This document shows, one piece after another, positions 1 to 5,577 of a stretch of DNA of 7,328 nucleotides. The position numbers and the translations under genes are program-made. How positions within the stretch are numbered: position 1 is the first letter of the stretch; every line of letters starts with the position of its first letter. The stretch is from Polyangiaceae bacterium (GTDB lineage Bacteria; Myxococcota_A; Polyangia; Polyangiales; Polyangiaceae): the NCBI GenBank assembly GCA_025934595.1, contig JAICXU010000143.1:1-7328 (forward strand). The letters are read 5' to 3'. The notes beneath the pieces are model-generated. The model saw only the letters and a program-made list of their open reading frames with translations, did no database searches and was not told the origin of the DNA.

Positions 1-1
1 C

Positions 2-445
2 GACCCGATGCTCGTGGACGCAGGCAGCTACGACTATCACCTCGCCGCGGGCTCGCCGTGTGCGAACGCGGGCAAAGATCCTGGCGCCGGTCCCGACATG
101 TCTCTCGCTCCGGCGTTCGAGTACGTGCATCCCGAGAACGGCGAGGGTCGCATCGTGGTGGGGGCTGCGATCGACATCGGCGCGTACGAGCTCGGAGGCG
201 CGGTTCCTCTCGGCGACGGCGGCATCGATTCGGTCGACGGCGGGCTCGGCGGCGGATTCGACGGAGGAAATCCCGGCGGCATTCCGCCGAACGCAGACGG
301 CATTCCGAACAGCGCCGGATCGAACGACAGCGGCTGCGGTTGCACGATCGAATCGAAGCCGGCGAATGGATTCGCGTGGCTCGCCTCGCTTGCCGTGATC
401 GCGATGACGTGGCGACGTTCGCGGCGAGCCAAATCGTCAAAGTGA
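2..445 (+). CDS. C-terminal part of a surface protein with beta-helix-like end and MYXO-CTERM tail (5' truncated by window)
   Basis: The reading frame is already open at the first codon, so the true start lies upstream and only about 147 residues are visible. The first part contains YHLAAGSPCANAGKDPG and, some 40 residues on, IDIGAYE. These resemble the closing turns of right-handed parallel beta-helix (choice-of-anchor Q type) extracellular proteins. A Gly/Asp-rich low-complexity linker follows. The last 37 or so residues have the layout of a MYXO-CTERM sorting signal: SGCGC, a short polar stretch, a hydrophobic helix (FAWLASLAVIAMTW) and a basic end (RRSRRAKSSK). In the known family such tails are cut by a myxosortase and the Cys is used for surface anchoring; that this happens here is inferred. 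Its target or ligand cannot be told from this fragment. The next gene begins 79 bases after the stop. Confidence 0.85.
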   Translation, partial: DPMLVDAGSYDYHLAAGSPCANAGKDPGAGPDMSLAPAFEYVHPENGEGRIVVGAAIDIGAYELGGAVPLGDGGIDSVDGGLGGGFDGGNPGGIPPNADGIPNSAGSNDSGCGCTIESKPANGFAWLASLAVIAMTWRRSRRAKSSK

Positions 446-491
446 ATCGTTAAGAAATACGATCGCGGGGTCGTGGCTTGTCCCGTCGAGC

Positions 492-511
492 GCGTCGCAG
501 ATCTGCGACGC
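492..511. promoter_or_regulatory. Perfect 20-nt palindrome just upstream of the beta-barrel gene's ribosome binding site
   Basis: GCGTCGCAGATCTGCGACGC reads the same on both strands with no mismatch, centred on AGATCT. It ends two bases before the Shine-Dalgarno AAAGGAG (514-520) of the gene starting at 525. As DNA it could be an operator for a dimeric repressor. As RNA it could form an 8-bp GC-rich stem with a GATC tetraloop that crowds the ribosome binding site or attenuates transcription from the upstream gene. There is no U-tract after it, so a classical intrinsic terminator is unlikely. The palindrome is certain; its role is inferred. Confidence 0.6.
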
Positions 512-524
512 AGAAAGGAGCTCG

Positions 525-1286
525 ATGCGAAGGACGACATCTCGTCGCGCCGCCGTGAGCCGCATTTTTACCGGCATTTTCGGCACTATTTTAGGTGTAT
601 CTTGCAATCTTCCCGATGCGCGTGCCGACGATGAGTCGGTGCGCACGATCGGCGGCCCAAGCGCGCCGCATCGCTTCGGTGATCGTGGCGACGTCGTGCT
701 CCCCATCTTCGGAGCGTTCTTCGGCGGCGGCTTCGCCGGTGGGTTCGGCGGTGGCTCCGCCGGTGGCTTGACCGGTTATTCGCTGGGGGCGTTCTCGTTC
801 ACGCACGACTCGTCCGTTCAATCGTTCGAACGACAAGAGTCGACGACCTTCTCCTTCGCCCCGAACCTGGACTTCTTCGTCGCGCGGCATCTGTCGCTCG
901 GCGGCACCATCGGCGTCGGCTACGCCAACTTCAAGTCCACGCCGGTTGCCGGTGCACCCGCGGATACGCCGGGTTTCGACGATGGAGAGGTCAACGTCAG
1001 CATCGCACCGCGCGTCGGCTACGTCGTTTCGTTGGGTGACCACGTTGCGATGTGGCCTCGCATTTCGGTGGGCGCGGGCGTCGTCGACGGCCTCGGAGGC
1101 ACGGGCCCGATGCCCGTCAATCTGGGGGCGAGCGCCGATCTTCAGTTCGTCTACTCGATCGATCGACGCTTCTACGTTGCGGTGGGACCTACCCTCGCCG
1201 TGTACGGCAATCCGAAGTACGGCATCTACGAATCGAGCTTCGGCACCGCGCTGAGCGGCGCATTTCAAACGGGATTCGTGCTTTAG
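525..1286 (+). CDS. Predicted outer-membrane beta-barrel protein, function unknown
   Basis: A protein of 253 residues. The ATG at 525 is preceded by AAAGGAG (514-520) at a 4-base spacing, which supports this start. Residues 1-34 look like a Sec signal peptide: an Arg-rich n-region, a hydrophobic core IFTGIFGTILGV, and a likely cut after ARA (32-34). A Cys at 27 sits in GVSC, but the -3 position is Gly rather than Leu, so a lipoprotein is less likely. Residues 61-90 are Gly/Phe-rich (GGGFAGGFGGGSAGG). From about 107 on, alternating polar/hydrophobic segments resemble transmembrane beta-strands with short turns, for example 108-136, 157-187, 197-227 and 238-253. This fits small outer-membrane barrels of the OMP_b-brl type. 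The chain ends in Leu rather than the more usual aromatic residue. No family-specific motif was recognised and the role is unknown. The gene converges on the glycine-rich lipoprotein gene, and the two stop codons overlap. Confidence 0.8.
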   Translation: MRRTTSRRAAVSRIFTGIFGTILGVSCNLPDARADDESVRTIGGPSAPHRFGDRGDVVLPIFGAFFGGGFAGGFGGGSAGGLTGYSLGAFSFTHDSSVQSFERQESTTFSFAPNLDFFVARHLSLGGTIGVGYANFKSTPVAGAPADTPGFDDGEVNVSIAPRVGYVVSLGDHVAMWPRISVGAGVVDGLGGTGPMPVNLGASADLQFVYSIDRRFYVAVGPTLAVYGNPKYGIYESSFGTALSGAFQTGFVL

Positions 1287-2584
1287 GGCGCGGTCTTCGC
1301 GCCGGTCTCGCCCTTGTTCTTCTTGTGGTCGTGCTTTTTCTTCGGCGCGGGCGTCGTCTCTTCGACCGCGGGTGCGGGAGCGGGTGCGTCGAGAAGCGTG
1401 ACGCCGTTGAGGCCACTGAATTTGTCGGCGACCGATCCGGGATGCGCATTGACGTGTCCGTCGGCGCCACGTTGGCCTGCCGATCCGCGCGCGCCGCCCG
1501 GGCCTGACGTTCCTCGTGTGCCCGCCGATCCGCCGCCTGCCGTCGTGACGGGACCCGCGGATCCGCCTTCGCCGCCCGATCCGCCCTCGCCTGCAGATCC
1601 GGCTTCGCCGCCGGTCGCATCGAGCTTGATCTGGCTTGCGAGCTCGGGATGCGCGCTGTCGAACACGAGCTCGATCTGTCCGCCGGGTCCGCCGCGACCG
1701 CCGCTGCCGCCTTGACCGCCGACGCCGCCGCTACCTCCGTCGCCGCCCGAGACGCCGCCGCCTCCTCCTCCGCCGCGTCCGCCAGATCCGCCGTTTCCAC
1801 CCGCGCCGCCGCTACCGCCGTTCGCGAGGATCGAGATGGGATGATCGACCGGAACGAGCACGAAGTCTTCGGTGTCGCCCGTGATTTTGATCGCGACGAG
1901 CTTGTCGTAAAAAGGTGTCTTCACGAGCGTCGCGTACGCGACGACGTTGGGACCCGCCGCACCGTCGCCGCCGGATCCGCCGCCATTTCCCGGTCCGCCC
2001 GCGCTGCCGTTGCCGCCGACGTTGTCGACGCCGCCGGATTGGCCGGCCTGCCCGTCTTCGCCTTTTTGGCCCGCCGCGCCGTCGTCACCGTCTTTTCCGC
2101 CGGTGCCCGCATTCTTGATGCAGTCGTAGCTCGGCTTGTACTTGTTCGTGACGACGAATTTTTGCGGCTCGCGTTTGAACGCGGTGACGACCTCGAACTC
2201 TTTGTCCGTCGACGCGAGCAGATCGTGGTTCGGCGTCAAAAATCCGAATTGGTCGAACTGTCCGTTGTTCGACGTGAACATGAAGTCGGAGAACTCCATC
2301 TTGTCGTTCTTGTTCGCGTTCGCGCCGCCTTCGTACGTCTCGAGGTGCTTCGCTTGTTTGTCGCCTTTCAAGATCACGTCGGCCGAGACGATCAGCTGCA
2401 CTTTTTCGCGCGGGCAGATCGTGGCGGTATCTGCTTTGCGGAGGCTCGCGCTCATCTTCTGCATTTGCGCTTCGGAGAGGTCGACGGAGTTTTTGCCGAC
2501 GAGGCTCTTCAAAAATCCGCAGCCGCCGAGAACGGAGGACGCGAGGACGATCGAGGCGAGTGCAGTCGTGTGTACGTGGCGCAT
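1283..2584 (-). CDS. Collagen-like glycine-repeat lipoprotein
   Basis: A protein of 433 residues from the ATG at 2584-2582. GGAG lies 5 bases upstream (complement of 2590-2593), and this start begins a textbook lipoprotein signal (MRHVHTTALASIVLASSVLGGC). A 40-residue upstream in-frame extension lacks these and is rejected. The lipobox LGGC puts the lipidated Cys at 22; no Asp follows it, so outer-membrane sorting is likely. Residues 23-157 form a non-repetitive, probably globular part with Cys57 and Cys155. After that, glycine triplet tracts alternate with beta-strand-like segments. Residues 158-211 are XXG triplets with one break at GVD. Residues 212-255 are non-repetitive. Residues 256-303 are 16 triplets, nearly all GGX. 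Residues 304-324 are non-repetitive. Residues 325-376 are further G-X-X triplets. The tail (397-433) is Pro/Ala-rich, then Lys/His-rich. Pro is scarce in the triplets, so a collagen triple helix is less likely than a polyglycine-II-type bundle; this is an inference. The function is unknown; a surface or matrix structural role is plausible. Confidence 0.85.
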   Translation of the reverse strand: MRHVHTTALASIVLASSVLGGCGFLKSLVGKNSVDLSEAQMQKMSASLRKADTATICPREKVQLIVSADVILKGDKQAKHLETYEGGANANKNDKMEFSDFMFTSNNGQFDQFGFLTPNHDLLASTDKEFEVVTAFKREPQKFVVTNKYKPSYDCIKNAGTGGKDGDDGAAGQKGEDGQAGQSGGVDNVGGNGSAGGPGNGGGSGGDGAAGPNVVAYATLVKTPFYDKLVAIKITGDTEDFVLVPVDHPISILANGGSGGAGGNGGSGGRGGGGGGGVSGGDGGSGGVGGQGGSGGRGGPGGQIELVFDSAHPELASQIKLDATGGEAGSAGEGGSGGEGGSAGPVTTAGGGSAGTRGTSGPGGARGSAGQRGADGHVNAHPGSVADKFSGLNGVTLLDAPAPAPAVEETTPAPKKKHDHKKNKGETGAKTAP

Positions 2585-2652
2585 GGTGACTCCAAGTACG
2601 TCACAGGTGCGCAGCTCTCCCCTCGGCGAAAATCTTTTTTGCCTTCGAGAAG

Positions 2653-2664
2653 CAAATATATTTA
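2653..2664 (-). promoter_or_regulatory. AT-rich patch, possible promoter of the glycine-rich lipoprotein gene
   Basis: This is a very AT-rich run in an otherwise GC-rich region. It contains the palindrome AAATATATTT (2654-2663) and lies about 70 bases upstream of the lipoprotein start. Read on the minus strand, TAAATA follows TTGGCG by 17 bases, and TTGGCG lies in the left arm of the neighbouring inverted repeat. Both hexamers match the sigma-70 consensus only partly. The 11-nt near-palindrome TTACGCCGTAA (2662-2672) overlaps the edge and could be an operator. The location is suggestive, but the call is weak. Confidence 0.25.
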
Positions 2665-2677
2665 CGCCGTAAGGAGC

Positions 2678-2782
2678 GAACCGCCAAGCCGCCGAGGACG
2701 GCAAGGATCAAGGGGTCCGAAATGGATCCAAGGATCAAAACCCCGAATCCTCTACTTGGCGTTCTCGGCGCCTTGGCGGTTC
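2678..2782. repeat. Imperfect inverted-repeat element with 28-nt arms (REP/MITE-like)
   Basis: The left arm (2678-2705) begins GAACCGCCAAG and ends GGCAAG. The right arm (2755-2782) is its reverse complement at 25 of 28 positions and ends CTTGGCGGTTC. Each arm itself contains degenerate CCGCCAAG-like units. The 49-base centre (2706-2754) is AT-richer and contains a 10-nt direct repeat, CAAGGATCAA, at 2702-2711 and 2729-2738. The element fills about half of the gap between the dihydropyrimidinase stop (6 bases away) and the lipoprotein promoter region, and it carries no gene. In RNA the arms would form a long stem that could stop transcription leaving the dihydropyrimidinase gene. Similar CTTGGCGGTTC-type repeats recur in many environmental bacterial genomes (from memory, unchecked). 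Confidence 0.7.
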
Positions 2783-2788
2783 AAATTC

Positions 2789-4195
2789 CTACAAGCCGAA
2801 TGTGGCCCGCCGCATGAAGCGGCCGTCGCCCTTCTTCCCTTTGTAGGTGAAGTTTTCGATGACGACTTTGCCGCGCGAGAGCACGTGCGACGGCGCGCCC
2901 GTCACTTCTTGGCCTTCGTAGGGCGTGTAATCGACGCGCATGTGGAGCGTCTTTTGCGAGAGCGTGTGTTTCTTTTCCGGGTCCCACACGACGATGTCGG
3001 CGTCGGCGCCGGGCGCGATCGTCCCTTTGTGCGGATAGAGGCCGAAGAGCTTCGCGGGCGCGGTCGACGTGATCTCGACGAAGCGATTCATCGAGATGCG
3101 ACCTTTGCGAACGCCGCCATCCCACAACATGTAGAGGCGCGTTTCGACGCCGGGCATGCCGTTCGGGATCTTCGCGAACGACTCGCGGCCGAGCTCCTTC
3201 TGTCCCTTCATGCAGAATGGACAATGATCGGTGGATACGACTTGGAGGTCGTGCGTGCGGAGACCGCGCCACAGCTCTTCTTGCATGTACGCGGGTCGAA
3301 GCGGCGGCGTGCATACGAATTTTGCGCCTTCGAACGCGCCGTATTCGCCGGTCTCGCGCGCGAGATCTTGATCGGACAAAAACAAATATTGCGGACACGT
3401 CTCGGCGTAGGTCGGCAGGCCGCGATCGCGCGCTTCGACGACGCGTTTCAGCGCACGTTCGGCGGAGAGATGCACGAGATAAAGAGGACAGCCCGCCATT
3501 TCCGCGAGGCAGATCGCGCGGAAGGTGCCTTCTTCTTCGGCGATCTGCGGGCGCGTGAGCGTGTGGTACTTCGGCGCGGTGTGCCCGAGCTTCAGGGCCT
3601 GCGCGATCAAGATGTCGATCGGAATGCCGTTCTCCGCGTGCATGCAAATGAGCGCGCCGAGCTCGGAAGCGCGCTGCATCGCGCGGAAGATCATGCCGTC
3701 GTCCGCGTAGAGCACGCCGGGATACGCCATGAAGAGCTTGAACGACGTAACGCCTTCCTTGACGACCTGCCCCATTTCCTCGGCGGTCGCGTCGTTCACG
3801 TCCGTCATGATCATGTGGAATGCGTAGTCGACGGCCGCGACGCCTTCGGCTTTCGCATGCCACGTGTCGAGGCCCTTCCTGAGATTTTCGCCTTTCGCTT
3901 GGATCGCGAAATCGACGATCGACGTCGTGCCGCCGAACGCCGCGGCGAGCGTTCCGGTCTCGAAATCGTCGCTCGAGTTCGTGCCACCGAACGGCATGTC
4001 CATGTGCGTGTGCGCGTCGATTCCGCCCGGCATCACGTATTTGCCCTTCGCGTCGATGGTCAGGTCGGCCTTCATGGGGGGCGTGCTCTTCGGATCGAAG
4101 ATGGCCGCGATCTTGTCGCCCGTGATGAGAACGTCGCCGAGGAAGGTGTCGACCGCCGTCACCACCGTTCCGCCTTGAATGAGGGTCGTTGCCAT
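2789..4195 (-). CDS. hydA: Dihydropyrimidinase (D-hydantoinase family)
   Basis: This is a 468-residue cytoplasmic cyclic amidohydrolase that opens 5,6-dihydrouracil or dihydrothymine to the N-carbamoyl-beta-amino acid, the second step of reductive pyrimidine breakdown. All the binuclear-metal ligands are visible: H62 and H64 in AHTHMD, the to-be-carboxylated K153 in SFKLFMAYPG, H186 in CMHAENG, H242 in VHLS and D323 in STDHCPF. Y158 and N345 (in IPNG) match substrate-contact positions. ETCPQYL and the length are typical of dihydropyrimidinases rather than dihydroorotases. The C-terminal beta-sandwich returns at GTIAPGADADIVVWDP. The start MATTLIQGGTVV was chosen because it matches the usual N-terminus. 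A start 13 codons upstream would overlap the divergent preT and adds non-family sequence. No Shine-Dalgarno precedes the ATG; a -10-like TATAGT lies 13 bases upstream, so the mRNA may be nearly leaderless. The gene is divergent from preT-preA. Substrate preference (dihydropyrimidines versus 5-substituted hydantoins) cannot be read directly; the context favours dihydropyrimidines. Confidence 0.95.
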   Translation of the reverse strand: MATTLIQGGTVVTAVDTFLGDVLITGDKIAAIFDPKSTPPMKADLTIDAKGKYVMPGGIDAHTHMDMPFGGTNSSDDFETGTLAAAFGGTTSIVDFAIQAKGENLRKGLDTWHAKAEGVAAVDYAFHMIMTDVNDATAEEMGQVVKEGVTSFKLFMAYPGVLYADDGMIFRAMQRASELGALICMHAENGIPIDILIAQALKLGHTAPKYHTLTRPQIAEEEGTFRAICLAEMAGCPLYLVHLSAERALKRVVEARDRGLPTYAETCPQYLFLSDQDLARETGEYGAFEGAKFVCTPPLRPAYMQEELWRGLRTHDLQVVSTDHCPFCMKGQKELGRESFAKIPNGMPGVETRLYMLWDGGVRKGRISMNRFVEITSTAPAKLFGLYPHKGTIAPGADADIVVWDPEKKHTLSQKTLHMRVDYTPYEGQEVTGAPSHVLSRGKVVIENFTYKGKKGDGRFMRRATFGL

Positions 4196-4216
4196 GGGGC
4201 GCGAGCGTACTATATT
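4189..4216 (+). promoter_or_regulatory. Predicted promoter of preT-preA
   Basis: TTGCCA (4189-4194) and TATATT (4211-4216) each match the sigma-70 hexamers at five of six positions and are 16 bases apart. Transcription would start near 4223, only about 5 bases before the preT ATG at 4228. The pyrimidine-rich sequence before that ATG has no Shine-Dalgarno, consistent with a leaderless or near-leaderless message. The -35 hexamer overlaps the first codons of the divergent dihydropyrimidinase gene. This is a pattern match only; no start-site data were available. Confidence 0.5.
4209..4214 (-). promoter_or_regulatory. Predicted -10 element for the divergent dihydropyrimidinase gene
   Basis: On the minus strand this reads TATAGT, five of six matches to TATAAT, and it overlaps the opposed TATATT of the preT promoter. 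A start near 4202 would leave a leader of about 7 bases before the ATG at 4195, where no Shine-Dalgarno is present. No good -35 hexamer is seen at 16-18 bases, so an activator or an extended contact may be needed. Confidence 0.35.
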
Positions 4217-4227
4217 CCCGCCCTTCC

Positions 4228-5577
4228 ATGACATCCGAGCTCCTACGGATTTTGCCGAGCGATCGCCGCGAAAACGCCCTCGCTGACAAGAAACCGCTCT
4301 ACCTCGCCGCCGAGGCTCGCGCCGAAGCCGAGCGCTGCCTCTATTGCGCCGACGCGCCGTGCATCAAGGCGTGTCCCACCGAGATCGAGATCCCGACGTT
4401 CATCAAACAGATCGCGACCGGCAACGTCGACGGCAGCGCGAAGACGATCTTCGATCAAAATATTTTGGGCTACTCGTGCGCGCGCGTGTGCCCGGTCGAG
4501 GTCCTCTGCGTCGGGTCGTGCGTCTACAACGGCTGGAACAAGGAGCCGATCCAGATTGGACGCCTCCAACGCTTCGCCACCGAGACGCACGGCGAGAGCG
4601 TGAAACACGGTAAAAAGAAGCCTCTTTACGTCGCGAAGAAAAACGCGAGCCCGAAAAAAATCGCGCTCATCGGCGCGGGCCCCGCCTCGCTCGCGTGCGC
4701 GGCGTCTCTCGCGCTCGAGGGCCACGCATGCACCATCTTCGAGAAGCGTGCCGTGCCCGGCGGCCTCAACACGACCGGCATCGCTCCATACAAGCTGCAC
4801 GCCGAAGACGCCTTGCACGAGGTCGAAATGGTGCTCGGCCTCGGCGTCGAGCTCAAGACATCTGTCGAGATAGGCAGGCAGGTGTCGGGTTCGGTACTCC
4901 TTAAAGACTTCGACGTCGTGTACATCGGCGTCGGCCTCGGCAACGACTCGAAGCTCGGCATTCCCGGCGAGGACGGCCCCGGCGTGATGGGCGCGGTCGA
5001 GTGGATCGAAGAGATGAAGGTCTCTCCAGCAAAGAAAGGCAGCCTCGGCCGCGTCGCGGTCATCGGCGCCGGCAACACGGCGATCGACGTCGCGCGTGAG
5101 TGCGCGCTCCTCGGCGCCGACCTCGTCCACATGATCTACCGCCGCTCCAAGAACGAGATGAGCGGCTACCTCCACGAGATGAACGGCGCGCGCAAAGAAG
5201 GCGTCGTCCTCGTCGAGAATCGGCAGCCCGTTGCGTTCGTCCGCGACTCGAACGGCGCCCTCACGGCCGTGCGCGTCGCGAAAATGGAGGATGGAAAAAT
5301 CGTCCCGGGCAGCGAAGGCGACATTCCCTGCGCGCACGCGTTCGTCGCCGTCGGTCAATCGAAGCTGCGTGAGATTGCGGCTGAATTACCGGGGGTTGAG
5401 GTCGATGCGAAAGGTTGCGTCGTCGCGGATCCGAAGACTGGCGCGACCGGAAATGAAAAAGTATTCGCCGGCGGCGACTGCATCAACGGCGGCAAAGAAG
5501 TCGTGAACGCCGTCGCGAATGGACGCGACACCGCGCGATTCTTGATTTCACGTTGGCTTCGCGCTGGAGCGAAATAA
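4228..5577 (+). CDS. preT: NAD(P)H-dependent dihydropyrimidine dehydrogenase, PreT subunit
   Basis: This is the electron-input subunit (449 residues), homologous to the N-terminal half of eukaryotic DPD and to the glutamate synthase small subunit. It oxidises NAD(P)H on FAD and passes electrons through Fe-S clusters to PreA. The N-terminal Fe-S domain carries C37, C40, C45 and C49 (CLYCADAPCIKACP), then C84, C88, C94 and C98. Q114 in IGRLQRFATE lies 16 residues after C98, the same spacing as the unusual Gln ligand of pig DPD. The FAD Rossmann motif is GAGPAS (149-154), with FEKRAVPGG after it. The nucleotide-binding site is GAGNTA (280-285), followed by YRRS. R305 and R306 resemble NADPH-type enzymes, whereas E. 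coli PreT is reported to prefer NADH, so the cofactor is uncertain. The FAD closing motif is FAGGDCINGGKEVVNAV (413-429). The ATG at 4228 was chosen over an upstream TTG because it matches the family start and does not run into the divergent gene. Its TAA overlaps the preA ATG by one base. Confidence 0.93.
   Translation: MTSELLRILPSDRRENALADKKPLYLAAEARAEAERCLYCADAPCIKACPTEIEIPTFIKQIATGNVDGSAKTIFDQNILGYSCARVCPVEVLCVGSCVYNGWNKEPIQIGRLQRFATETHGESVKHGKKKPLYVAKKNASPKKIALIGAGPASLACAASLALEGHACTIFEKRAVPGGLNTTGIAPYKLHAEDALHEVEMVLGLGVELKTSVEIGRQVSGSVLLKDFDVVYIGVGLGNDSKLGIPGEDGPGVMGAVEWIEEMKVSPAKKGSLGRVAVIGAGNTAIDVARECALLGADLVHMIYRRSKNEMSGYLHEMNGARKEGVVLVENRQPVAFVRDSNGALTAVRVAKMEDGKIVPGSEGDIPCAHAFVAVGQSKLREIAAELPGVEVDAKGCVVADPKTGATGNEKVFAGGDCINGGKEVVNAVANGRDTARFLISRWLRAGAK

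Noticed and set aside
37..540. Minus-strand open frame of 167 codons opposite the MYXO-CTERM gene
   Set aside because: Its Pro/Ser-rich product is the mirror of the Gly/Asp-rich linker of the real gene, and it runs across the intergenic palindrome. No start signal supports it.
1314..1715. Plus-strand proline-rich open frame (PPDPPSPADP-like)
   Set aside because: This is the antisense reading of the glycine triplets in the lipoprotein gene; GGX codons read backwards give Pro-rich peptide.
1540..1830. Dense CCGCCG-type tandem triplets, considered as a DNA repeat or CRISPR-like array
   Set aside because: The periodicity is 3 bases and degenerate, fully explained by Gly codons in the lipoprotein. 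There are no constant repeats with unique spacers.
2586..2604. Small inverted repeat GTGAC/GTCAC around the lipoprotein ribosome binding site
   Set aside because: The stem is only 5 bp with a 9-base loop and would be weak. This is expected by chance at this length.
1649..4231. Very long plus-strand open frame of 860 codons running antisense through the lipoprotein gene, the intergenic repeat and most of hydA
   Set aside because: The translation is Arg/Ala/Asp/Val-rich without domain motifs, crosses two well-supported minus-strand genes and the repeat element, and has no ribosome binding site. It is the usual stop-poor antisense frame of GC-rich genes.
4196..4234. Upstream starts for hydA (4234) and preT (TTG at 4189)
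   Set aside because: Both would make the divergent coding regions overlap, add 13 residues unlike the families, and lack ribosome binding sites. The internal ATGs match the usual N-termini.
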